Shown piece by piece: positions 34,988 to 47,141 of a DNA stretch of 64,000 nt. How positions within the stretch are numbered: the first letter of the stretch is position 1; every line of letters starts with the position of its first letter. The DNA is from Holacanthus passer. Its lineage: Eukaryota; Chordata; Actinopteri; Pomacanthidae. The notes beneath the pieces are model-generated. The model did not search any database, had not been told where the DNA came from, and saw only the letters and a program-made list of their open reading frames with translations. The stretch spans positions 431,001 to 495,000 of the forward strand of contig JAFREQ010000042.1 in the NCBI GenBank assembly GCA_025331565.1, given 5' to 3'. The position numbers and the translations under genes are program-made.

Positions 34988-35415
34988 ATCTGAGTCCGGT
35001 GGGTTCGACCAGCAGCTCCAGGAGCTTCATCTGCAGTCAGTGTGGCCGGTCTTACCGCCACGCCAGCTCCCTGCTCAACCACAAGAACAGCCACAAGACC
35101 GGGACCTACTTCTGCAATTCCTGTCAGAAGGAGTTCCCCAACCTGATGTCCCTCAAGAACCATCGACGGATCCACACTGAGCCCAAACGCTACCGCTGCC
35201 CCGACTGCGGCAAGTCGTTCCGGGTGTCCACGGCGCTCGTCTGCCACCGTCGCATCCACACCAAGGAGAAGCCGTTCTCCTGCCAGCAGTGTGACAAGCG
35301 CTTCTCGTCCCGGTCCAACCTGAGGCACCACATGAAGGTGCACTGGAGGGGTCCGCCACTGTCCAGAGGGACATCGTCCGCCTTCCTCACAGTCCACTCC
35401 AGACCTTTCAGCTAA
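34988..35415 (+). CDS. znf646: Alternative terminal zinc-finger exon (duplicated last four fingers)
   Basis: The acceptor is strong (tgtttgtctcctctcag). The frame opens LSPVGSTSSSRSF, then four C2H2 fingers (ICSQCGRSYRH to LRHHMKVHW), a new C-terminus (ending LTVHSRPFS) and TAA at 35413-35415. Fingers match canonical exon 27895-28783 over 103 codons with 14 nucleotide and 4 residue differences. The exon needs one base from its donor. The canonical exon ends of the gene (phase 2) do not fit, but the internal donor at 28367/28368 (AACA|GTGAGG) does, giving Asn at the join. It has no ATG of its own before the fingers, so it is either an alternative 3' exon or a duplicated relic. All Cys and His ligands are intact. 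Confidence 0.72.
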
Positions 35416-35772
35416 ATGTCCATCATGAGGTCCTGAAACCGTCCGGACAACCACAAGTTTCCTGAGGCGGACTGCATGGAGGTTTTGGTCTGTGGAAGAG
35501 TTCAGGTTTAAATCTTACAAGCAACTGAAGACCTGACGCTGATGTTTAACCTGAATACTTCACGTTGAATCTGAATACCACCAAATTTATATCACCGAAA
35601 TATTTGGCCTGAAAACCATCAATCTGAATTCATATGAATTCTCCTCTCTGAAGTTTCCAGAAGCTCCCAGATGTAAAATGCGTAAAGTTTCAGACTCCTG
35701 GTTCCTGCAGTGACTCTGTTTCATGTTCAGAACAAAAGATGAACAACTGGATTAGAAAACATCTGATTCTTT

Positions 35773-35778
35773 AATAAA
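35773..35778 (+). terminator. znf646: Candidate poly(A) signal for the alternative zinc-finger exon
   Basis: AATAAA 358 bases after the alternative stop codon, giving a short 3' UTR. Confidence 0.5.
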
Positions 35779-37432
35779 AAGCACAAGAAGTGAACTATAA
35801 CTCCCAGAGTACGTTTCACTAACAAACGTCCAATCAGAGAGCTTCACATTCTGCCATTAACAGCAAACTAAATTCAAAGACGTGTTTTGTTCTCTGAAGC
35901 ATTTTGAATGATCTGATCTGATCGACACGTCTGACGAGTCTCACGACTGGATTCTGCTTCTTCTTATTGGTATGAAATTTGATTTAGAACATAGTTTTAA
36001 TATATATTAAATAGATATATATAGATAGATATTTTTCTATATGAGTACGTAAAAGTTTTTGTATCTTCTGGAGATTTCAGAGACGAGACTTCAAACCATA
36101 TGAATTCTGATTGATGATTGACAAGGTAATACATTTAGATTCTATAAATGATTTAAATTTCAACATGATGTCAGTTTCTTATAAGATTTAAATCCTGATG
36201 TTCTTTCTTTGCTTCTCAAACATAAAGACATTTCCAACCTTTGCTAAACGTTGATGGCAAACAGGAAACTTGAAAATGAATGCTCCATCTTCATGGAAAC
36301 TTTCTCCCCACTGATGGTCAATGGTGCCAGATTGTTTATTGACACTCGACAGGTCATTTCCTGTTTGCACTGACAGTGAACGGGTCTGTGAACACTTTGA
36401 AACACTGCCATCAAATGGACCTCTGTGTTCCCATTTATAGTAAATGGGTAACTGAGGCTGAGTCTGCCGGTTTCTGCCTGGTTCGACTCTGAAGGTTTGT
36501 TGTCATCACACCGAGCTGAAGTTTGTTGGACAGCATCAGTCTGTTGTGACACATTTTGGGTCCAAAGACTTCTTCTTAAACGCAGCACAGGTGGATTGTG
36601 GGTCTTGTATTCTTTCCACTACCTCTTCTAAGTCGTATGTATTAGCTCCAATTTGTTCTCCTCATGTAATCTCTGTATCTACGTCTGAGACTTTGACATT
36701 GATGATTACGTCGAAGTGACCGATGCACCTCCAGTTTACTCCGTCAGCCGGTGAGGACAAAGACTCGTCGTCAGTTAAGGATCTTTTATGAAGTTTCTTA
36801 TCTCTGGTTTCATTATTTGAACAAAACAGCTTCTAGCTTCTGGCAGAAGGTTGAATCTGTCTTCTCGGTACATTTTATTAAACTATCAGGTTTCTTTTGT
36901 TTGTTTTAGATGATGACATAAACTGCAGCTTATTTCATTCAAATAAAACTCTAATGTGAAAACTGTGATTACACGAGACACAAACTGGAGCTCAAGCTGT
37001 AAACGATGCGTTCAGGAGCTTTTTCCAAACTGTCGAGATGAATTCAGAGGAACAAACGACCTCCGTGATGCGTTCAGGGTCAGACTCTGCTCCTCAGTGT
37101 CTCTGCTCACTGAGACATAAAACTAAAACTATGAAGCGGATGAACAAACTGAAGACGAACTGACTTCCAGACCTGGAGGACATTTCATGTTTTTACACTG
37201 CAGAGGATAAAAACTGCATCTTCCTCTTCTTTTGCTGACATTCACACGTAGAATGAAGTGAAGCAAAGAGAAAACAAAACAAACATATTTTTGTTTCAGC
37301 CACAAAAAAAAAGAAGAGCTGCACCGACGGGATCAGAACTCTTACGATTCACATGTTGAACTACTCGAGACCTCGTCTCCCTCTGCAGGAGTGTCGAGGT
37401 CACGACTCGGCCTGTGGAGCCGTTTCAACAAC

Positions 37433-37652
37433 TTTGATGAGCCACAACATTAAAACCACTGGCAGCTTCTTCTGGGAAACTGTTGGTCCTGGCATCAACA
37501 AGGAAGAAGCCAGACAGACAACGAAACCACAGCGACCATTAGTCCCAGTTCAGTCCAGTCCTCAGGGGCCTCAGCAGGTCACAGGTGTTTTGGTGGCTGA
37601 GGGGAAGCTACACAACGTTACACTGGTGGTTTAATGTTGTGGCCGATCAGCT
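37433..37652 (+). mobile_element. Internally deleted Tc1-like transposon with transposase remnant
   Basis: The left end gagccacaacattaaaacca and the right end ggtttaatgttgtggccgat are inverted copies typical of a common fish Tc1-like family. Between them one short frame reads FFWETVGPGIN, recalling the transposase motif FCWETLGPGI, and ends near GKLHNVTLVV with a stop beside the right end. Only about 220 bases remain. Confidence 0.75.
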
Positions 37653-39719
37653 GGTCAGTGTAGAAGGAGGATGGACACCACAGCGAGACATTTATTAACG
37701 AGGTGCAGAAGGTCTGAAGATCGTCCGGTTCTTCACGGGTGCTTTAGATTCAGAGTTTCAAACCTGCAGCGGTTGGACGACGTGGCCTCAGTTCACCTGC
37801 ATCAACAGGTGGAAACAGATCAACATGTTTCTGTCGCTCTTCAGTCGGATTCAGACTGTTTTTAATTTTGAACAGCACCAACATTTAAACCACCAACTAT
37901 GGAAGTTCATTAATGCACTGAAAAAATCCACCATATATGTGTTTTTAATTCTGATTGAGTTTGACATAATTATCAGAAACTAAATCAGAATTATTTGACA
38001 CAAGTCAGAGTTATAAGATTTAATAATTTTGACTTAGTGTCTTAAACTAAATCATAATTACAAGAGTTTCTCATATTCATATTTATGAAACTTTCAGGTT
38101 ATTAGGTTTTGTTTGATTAACATGAAGAGCAAATCTTAATTATGAGACACTCAATTTAATAATCTCATAATTTGGAGAAACTTCCTGTTCAATAGAATCT
38201 ATTAATAATTCACATTTCATAATTAACAGATACTAAATCTCAACCATGAGAAAGTTTCTTCAAATTATGAGAGTCAACGTCATTGTTATGAGAAAAAAAT
38301 AACTCTTCGTGTTGGTGGATTTTTTCTTCCTAAAGTTCCCATGAAACGACAAATGCAGTAATTTTTCATCTTAAACACCAAGAAAAGCCACAAAATGAAC
38401 TCTTTGTCATTGTTGGGTGAGATTCTGACGTCCAGCTGACGTCCAGGTGACGTCCAGCTGACGGCATACGGAACAAACACACTGACTGATTTTATCTTCA
38501 TGGGAACTTTAAAATTGTAGCTTCCAGGTTCTACAGGAGGACACTTGGACGGAAAAACTCTTCACTGAATGTGAGATTTGACTCGATTCTTCGTGGATTT
38601 CTTTCATGGACAAAGTCGATGTTGGGATTCGGATTTTTGTCTCTGAAGAAACTCAGCAAAAACTTCAGGCTGGTCAAACAGCTGCCTGTAAACCAGCATC
38701 TCATCTTCCTCACCTTCTTTCTGTGTTTTCAGTTTGTTTTTTCAGACTCTGATAACTCACAGTTTGTAGTTAGTTCAAGGGTTGTGGTTCAAACTAAAGA
38801 GAAGTAGAATTTATAAAAATACTGATGTGATGATTCTGCTTTCACTTGGTCACAGTCTGCAGCTGTTTTCACACGAAGGAAACACTTTTGTGAAACTGAT
38901 CAAAAAGACTTTCTCCGCTTCACGTCTGGTTTGTCAGATGAAGCGAAATGTTTTTTTTTTCAAAAAAGTGACAAACAACTGCTGATATTGTGACGACCAT
39001 GTTGTGTCCCTGCCTCAAACCTTCAGTTCTATGGCACCATGTGTTCAAAGAAAGAAAGAAATCGGAGACATAGAGCACAAGAGCAGATGCAGAGACTTGA
39101 GATTAAAATGATGAAAGAATTTAGGTTTTTGACCAAACTGTTTGAGATAATTGCAAAAATGTAAACTTGGTTATTACAGCATCACCTTGAGGTCAATGAG
39201 TGTCAGTGGGTTTAACTCACCTGCCTGTTTTTGTCTCGTGGTTTTTGCCTCACAAACACTTTTAGCAGAGAAAAATTTAGTTTGAGAAAATGTTCTGTTT
39301 GTTCGAAATGTATCTGCGTCGGTGAGCACATGGTCAGAATAATGTGGGTCATTTCAGCCAGGGATGCAAAATGGTGCAGCAGGAAAGCGACTTGTAGAAA
39401 CGTAGCAGTAGACTGTTGGTTAGATGAAGTGTTGTCACTGTACCTGTCATTAACCTCCATACGAGCTTTTCTATACAAAACAAACAACTGTAGACGACTT
39501 TTATTTCTACTCGTAATGAACTGATGTTAAAGAGCGTCGAGCGTCGTGTCGACTCACAAGCAGCTGATGGTGAGAAAAGGTTTGAATCATGATCACAAAG
39601 CTGGAACGTCATCACTTTTATTAAAACAGTAACACTTTTAATTTGAATCTTTTCTTCTTGGTGATTCTAATTGTCGTCAAGAGTTTTTCTTTAAACTGAA
39701 AATCCCTGCAAACTAGAAT

Positions 39720-39960
39720 CACAAAATAGTCCCCAACAAAACAAATGAACCATTTCCTCCGGTTTGTTTGATAAAAACAAGAGTGAGCAGCTGATTTAGA
39801 AACTGAACCTTTCCAAACATGAGACTAAATATCTGTGAGGTGTTTTTAAAGATTCAGATCTGAGCTTGCAGCTGAGAGACACAGACAGGAAGTGAGACAG
39901 TGTTGTCTTGTTGTTGGTTTGAGTCTCTTCAGACTGACACCAAACATGTTTCGATGTGAG
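39720..39960 (+). repeat. Dispersed repeat copy, related to 58090-58300
   Basis: Shared blocks in order: tagtccccaaca, tttcctccggtttgttt, gagtgagcagctg, gaaactgaacc, tgtgaggtgtttttaaa, cagctgagagacaca, caggaagtgagacagtgttg. The copy at 58.1 kb has the same order with scattered mismatches. Confidence 0.7.
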
Positions 39961-41499
39961 ATCAGTGATACTTATCAACATGATCAAAAGACTCACTGGT
40001 TGGTCGGGCAGGTAAGAATCCAAACAGGTAAATGATCCAATCAGGAGCAGGAACAGTCGAGGTCCAGAAAAACTGAGCAAAAATATCGAGAACAAGACGA
40101 ACAAACAATGACAGGACGAACTGAGAGACTGAACACACCTGGAGGGAAGGAACACAGTCAACCATCACATGACACACAGACAGGAAGTAACTCTACACAC
40201 CTGAGGTCACACTCTATCAAAATAAAACAGGAAATGACTAAAACCCAAAAGCATAAGAGAGCAAACACACAAACTGTCATTTCAAAACTTTTCTACTTGC
40301 TTATTAATTCAGATAAAATTCAACAGCTTGAAGTGTTGCAGAAATGAGTTAAAAGATAACACTGACTTCCAGCCTCAAGACATTAGAAATAAATAAACTT
40401 GATTATTTAAATTTTTTCATTTTCTTCAAATCTCAAAGTGACAAAAATTAAAACATGAAATGTCGAAGAAACCAATCTTTCTCCAAAAGATGAAGAAAAA
40501 TATTAAATATTCATGTGACTGAAATTGCAAAAGGGGATTTTTTTGAGAACTCTGGAGAACATAAATCTTTGTGTATAATTTATTTTCTTTCATTGTTTTC
40601 AATAAATATTTTCATAACTGATATGAGAAAAACCTCAAAGAAAATTTCACCTCCAACAGATGTTACAGAGGAAGCTCAGTCGTCGTCGTCACAAGTGGAT
40701 CTGTGTCAAAATCAAGAATCAACCTTCAAGCTCAACATCTATAATATTTTAGACAGCAACTATTATCAAGGTCAAGACTGAACTTTTACTCTTTAAAATT
40801 TAAACAATCACAACATGAATCCAAGTAAGCGTCAACTGATGCGACTCGACCACCAAGAAGAAAAAAAGTTGTTCTTTTCTGAGTTTCATTTTCTTGCTCA
40901 GTTTGTGTCTGTTTCACAAAGATGAGACGAAAAGCTGCTGTGAGAATCTGTCTTTCTGTGTTTTTATAAATAAATCCTGTTTCTACTCGTCTGCTGCTGC
41001 TGCTCTGCTTCCACCGACTTCATCCACTAAACATACTCAGTTACATTCTGAAAACAACCTATTTAAATGTGAATAATGATGATTTTCCTCCCGTGAACAC
41101 ACTGAAAAGCTGCTGAGACGTCTTCACCCGTCGCTCTCAGGTTTGAATAAACACCTGAGTCGAGTCAGGTTTTTAAACCCAGCATCAGAATTAAGTCAGA
41201 GTCCAACTTCGTGTCCTGTCTTTCGGTTTCACACGTTAACAAACGGGCCGCAGAGCTCGCTCTTCGTCAACGTCGCTCTGCTGGAGGCTTTTAATGTGAA
41301 ACATCTACAGGAAGCACTGAGTTTCACCGACAACAGCAATAACAAACCTTCAAACTAAAAGCATCTGGATTGTTGTTAAGTAATTGTGTGAGACTTTGTG
41401 AAACCTGACGGGAGTTTTTGATCAAAACTGGAATCTGAATCAGAAAAATGATGATGAATGTGAGAAAGATGAAAAAGACACAAAGCAATAAAGATCCAA

Positions 41500-44400
41500 C
41501 GAGGCGACACGATTACACTGAACAATCCTTTTCTTTATTCGTTTTTTGTTATCATTTCAATATGTCTGTCAGGGTTTGTTTTTTTAAAGTTTTTATTTTA
41601 AATTAAAATTTTGACACACTTATAAAAGACAGCATCTGCATAGAGTTGTCATCTTAAAGATCCATGAAGAGAGAGAGAGGGGGAGGAGAGAGAGAGAGAG
41701 CGAGAGAGAGGGGGGGAGAGGGGGGAGGGGGAATACTGGCACGTCACATGAACTAAACAGAACAGCCAACAGCAGTACGAGAGTGGGGGAGGAGGGGGGA
41801 GACAGGGCAGGGGGGGGGGAGTGGGTATTTTTTTCAGAGTGGGTGGGTGGGGGGGAGGGGGGGGACAGTTCGCTTTTACATTACGCTACGCACACATACA
41901 CACACACAAAAAAAACGGGACACAAGTTGCATTTCCGGTCAAAGTTGCATCTGAAGGGCGTCGACTCTGTCCTCTTTCTGTTTCCTTGTTTTTTAAATTT
42001 TGGAAATATTTTTTCTCATCTGCCATTTTCCCCGAGTTAGCGTCTGTCTTTATTCGTCCATGTGCACTAAGAGACGTAGGAGTTTAACTTTGTTCTAGAA
42101 AGTCTCGTGTTGGTGGTTGTGTTCGTGGAGCAGGTCTGAGCTTTGGGCCGGGCCCGAACGCCTCTGCATGGTGAAGGAAGCCCTTGTTTCTCTGTGTATT
42201 GCACGCTTGGTTGTGTTGGACAGACTGGGCCCGAAATTAGGTGGCGGCTCTGGGACGGCCGCGTTCCTCAAAACCGTCGAAGACGTGAAGCTGCCCTCGG
42301 ACTACATTCAGAATTAACGATTAAATTTCCTCCACACAAACCTGACTCAGCTACTTTTGGACGACTGACTGAAGATTTCCACGAGTAGCTTAAATCTGTT
42401 TGCCGCAAAGACTTTGAGACCCAATTTTCTGTTTGACCTTCGAGCAAATTCTCTCGCTTCGACACCTTTGAGAAACTGAAGCTTCGACCTTCTCCAGGAC
42501 AGATGAGGACTAAATGTTGGAAACAGCCACGTAGGAGGAAGATTGTGGTGGCGATCTGAGAAACACAGAAACGTGTGATTTTAAAGCTCGGCCCATTTTC
42601 CCCACAGCATTTTACAGCTCGTGCCTAACCCTAACCCTAACCCATTGAAGTCAATGGGACTAAGACCACGTTCACCTAAACGTGCTGTTGGGAAACAGAC
42701 GTTTCGACTCAGACGTTTCTGTGTTTCCACCAACGGGTCAGATCGTGGTTTGGTTGCTGTTAATAATCAGTTAGACGTCAGATCTTGATTTACACACAAA
42801 GACGAAGGTTTTGCAGCAGCTGATGAACGAGTGTCTAGTTTGAAAATCATTGAACTTATTTTCCCAATGAATTTTGATGGTGGAACCCATTTTTTCCTCA
42901 CAGGCGTGATGAGTAGAAGCAACACGGCACCGTGACACGTCTTTGTCGCGATGTCCAAATCTGATGACGTCTAAGTGCTGTTTATGTCGATCAAACTGTT
43001 AACAGCCTAGCAGGCTGATGTTAGCGCAGGCTATCTGTGAACTTCTCTGCAGGGCGAGTCTGCTGTTTAGGACTGGGTGCAGGCTAAACTCTGGGGAAGC
43101 AGGCAGGTAAAGAGACCAAGTTTTAGGTAGATTGTTTGGCTAACTAGCTGTGGTTGAGAGACATAGAGTCGGACAGAGAGAGAGAGAGAGAGAGTTCCGC
43201 TAACAGGGCTTCCGAAGTGATCGGGGGCGTGGTCTGGAAAGCCCTGGAGGCGGGGTTAATTTTCCTAATATGGAGGGAAGCACTTTCATCAGAGGATCCA
43301 GTGGGTGGAGCCTCTGGAACTGGGGTGATGAACGGTGTGTTTGTGGCTGCGTTTACACCACGAAGGCAAAAAAAACAACTGTCGAATACCTGCCAACACG
43401 TCATCTTTTCATTTCTGTCGGAACGGGTTTGTTCTCGACAGAAACGAAGAGACAAAAAAGGTACAACACTGCATCTCAGTGGAGGAAACTACTCTTTCTA
43501 ACATATGAACACGGCAGGTTGGTGTAAACGCAGCGTCTGAACTGAACATGGCGGACGAGGACGCTGGAAGCTGTTTCACTTTCTCTCTGCCGTCGTCTCT
43601 CACCCACATAGAAGGAGTCAAAGGACTGACGAGATGGGAGGAGGCTGGCGGGGCGGCGGTGACGACCGGTGATGTTTGAGGGGGAAGCGAAAGTGGCAAA
43701 AAAGGACAGAGATCGAACTACTTGTCAACTTTGACGGGAATAGATATCTCAGTAGATTTATACATAGACATGCAAGTCATTTTTTCTCTCTTTGAAGTTA
43801 TTTACAATAATTACATAACACAAAGAATCCAGTTTCAGTTTGACAAAATTGCGAGCATTCAATATTCAATATTACTACTATTATTTATGATAACATAACT
43901 CCTTTTGTACTTCTTTAAATCATTGATATTATAGAATCGTCATAACCTCCCTTTTTTAAAGTTTTATGTTAGTTTGATCACTTTGTGTGAAGCCGTTCGT
44001 TCTCCTTCTGGGTTTTTGCAAATGTTTTACTGCATTTTTATTTGCCATTTATGGTAATAATAATAATAATAACAACAATAATAATGATAATAACAATGTT
44101 TTTTAAATGTCTTCTCTACTTGCTATGGCAGAGACCATGTGGGCGTGGTCTATGTTCGTGGCCCCTCCCCCTGACTCATCCCACCCCTCCCACTAGGGAA
44201 AAAAACACTGATACAAACAGAAATACTGTCTCGAAAGCTGAAGAGAGCAGAACGACGTGTGGGTGGAGCCTCACATTTTTAAAAAAATCAACGATTCATA
44301 ATTAATATCAAGTTGTGGCTGCTGACGAGAGCAGGTTGAAGCCACAACAAACAAACTAACTAACAAACAAACAAACATTGTCATTTCAGCGTCTTCCGGA

Positions 44401-47107
44401 GCAGGGCACTGAACAGGTTTTGGTTTTTAAAAATTGTTTCAGGAAGACAAAAATCATCGTAGAGAAGAGTTTAATTGTCGACAACGGAGGAACAAAAAAG
44501 CAGGACTAACTCGAATCCTCACAGTCTTTGAACTCGGTGTCTGTTGGTACAAACCTGGAAGACAGACACTCGTCTGCAGACGTTTTGCTGCTAGTTCACA
44601 AGAAGAAATTAATTTGCAGAAAACCTGCAGAGCAAATCGAGCCAACACACGACCTCAAACTACAGGAACTACAAGTAATTTTTCAGTACGCGTGTGGAAA
44701 AATACGCCAAGTTACTTCCACACACAGGCTAACGGCTAATGCTAAGTCAATCTTTGGAGTCTTGGTGTCGCACCCAAACTCTCTGCGGATGATTTTTTTC
44801 TGCTTTCTGTACCCGCTCGGACAAAAACTGTACACAGCCAACAGAAGCAGGAACAGACGCACAGTTATAGAAATGCAGTATGTTGGTGTAATATTTATAT
44901 ATATATTCTTCCGTATATATGTGACTTCAGTTGTCAAGGCTTCAGTCTTCTCTCACACACAGGAAAACGCTCACTGCAGGTTTACTGGCGCTAACTAGCT
45001 GGTTAGCTGGTTAGTGAGCACTGGACTCCAGATGATGTTTGTCAGTCCCCAGTTTTTTCTAGTCACAGTGTCTCAGCTCAACAGTCAATTGGAAGCAAAA
45101 AGGGTTTTTGTATGAACATTTACAACTTTTACATCAACATATTTCTTTGATCAAATATTGAGCTAACTGCCGGAGCAGACGTAGTTTTATTACTGAGTGT
45201 TTATGGCAAAATAACGTCACATGAACTCCGGGAGTTAACTTTCTTCTTTCTTGAGAAAAAGTCTGAAGTTTGGAGAATTAAATAAATAAAACTCATCTGT
45301 TAATAAAGGTACAGTCGTTACACTTGTTAGCCAGCGGTCATTTCTTACGGTTTCTCACAAAGGGGACAACGAAGCCTTGTTAGCTTGCACGGCTTCATCG
45401 TAATTTACCTGAACGTTATTTTTGTGAAAATAAAATATTCCAATTCCAGACAAGCTGCAAGAGGCATCGGTTGGTTTTCAGCTGTGAAACAAGACTCTGA
45501 GTGACTGACCAGGTAATAAAACCTTCAAACCTGCAGGGAAGCGTTGATCCTGTAGCGCGAACACAGGGACTGATGAACAAACTGTACAGAAAATGACAAC
45601 AAAATAACAAGAAGAACAGCAATTAATAAATAGAATAAAAAGCACCACCGTCGTCTCCGTTTATGCCTCAAATGGAGGAAAAGCGTACATATGCTAATTT
45701 CTTCACAGATGATTATGTGTCATATTTTCCACTAATCAGACCACAAACGAACATCTACAGGTGGAAAGAAAAGGAGGCAGACATCGTTGTTGAGATAACG
45801 GCCAGATATCTTTGTCGGTTTGATTGGCGGACAGACCAACATGCAGTGAGGGCTGGTGGTGGGCAGGGGGGGCTGGGCTTTTCTTTTTAGAGTTATGGTT
45901 GATGTTTTTTATTTTATATTTAACCTTTTGTGACGAACATCTCAGTGTAAACTTGACTCGCGTTGTGCTCTTTCATATTAGCGGCGAACATTTTGAGAAC
46001 ACATGAGGGGAGGGCAAAAAACACTTTGGTTTGAATTTTAATAAATATAATAATAACAGTGATCATGGTGTCCATAAATATGTCTGATCTCTTATCTCTA
46101 GCCATTCCTTCACAATTTTCAAAAAAACAAAGTGGAATTCGTCAAACGGCTGTAACCCGCGAACCCGCGATCGGACGCTTCGCACATCAATGCAAACTCG
46201 TGCTGCTCCAACACAAACAAACACACACATTCACGCATTTATGCACCAATCTTGTTCGACTGAAGAGGAAGGGAGGCATGCTGCACACACACGAGGCCGG
46301 GTGGACGGGCGACTGGAGGTTAACCCACAGCTCAAGGTTTCATACTCAATTCAACAATAATTCCTCCACAAAAACACAACACAAATGCAAACAAACACAG
46401 ACCGATAACCATTGATAACAGTGGTGTGTCACCTAGCGGGTGGTTTGGTGGAAGATGTCAGGGGTCGAGGGGAAGCAGGATGTCTGAAGTCGTCGGCATT
46501 CTATTTGAAAATTTGTCACATTTAAATATCAATCTGTTTCTTGAACAATACACCTTAAAAATCCAGTTACTGCTCCAACAATGTTACAAACAAAGCACAT
46601 GTTGACACATAAAACCAACATGTGTTCAACTTTAAAATAAATGTAAAAATTGAGAATGCAGATTAAATAGGAACGAGTAAAGTAGTTAGCTAACATGCTA
46701 ACCAAAGACTGATGTGATAAAGTGCACGACATGGAGGGCAGGTCGGGGTGGGGTACAAAAAACACCATCATGCAAACTCCACAACGCTTTGCATGCCTTT
46801 TTATTATTATTATCATTATCATTATTACACACAATGGGATGGGCGGGGTCTGCTGGGGAAGGAAAGGGGCAGACTCCTGATCCTCAACGTCGTCTTTTTG
46901 TACAACCAAACAACTACAACACAAATGGGAAGAGGGAAGACAAAAGGACAGGGGGCCGAAAAACTCGGACAAACTTCCTAACCTTCACAGAGTTGCTTAA
47001 TTAACCATAACCTTAATGCCTTTATGGTTTTGTGATGTTTGTCCATGTTTTCTTTCCCAGGACAATGGCGGCGGGGCCTGATGGGTGGAACAGGAACAAG
47101 AACTTTA

Positions 47108-47141
<34 letters not shown>

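Larger units (their letters stand above)
35800..41500. other. Gene-free intergenic stretch
   Basis: No gene recognised. Open frames are short, unconserved in appearance and without splice logic. It contains the Tc1-like relic at 37433-37652 and a dispersed repeat at 39720-39960. Confidence 0.6.

Noticed and set aside
34905..35180. Alternative frame through the duplicated zinc-finger exon (Gln/Leu-rich)
   Set aside because: This is what results if the exon is joined to a phase-2 donor. It destroys all fingers and ends early, so the zinc-finger frame is preferred.
37353..37634. 93-codon open frame considered as a gene
   Set aside because: It lies mostly inside the Tc1-like relic and contains its transposase scrap.
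40515..40781. 88-codon open frame (ends NSYYQGQD-like, acidic and Ser-rich)
   Set aside because: No recognised family, no splice context, A/T-rich intergenic position; length is within chance for this composition.
42624..42643. Telomere-like CCTAAC repeats
   Set aside because: Only about three units; too short to call an interstitial telomeric site, likely chance.
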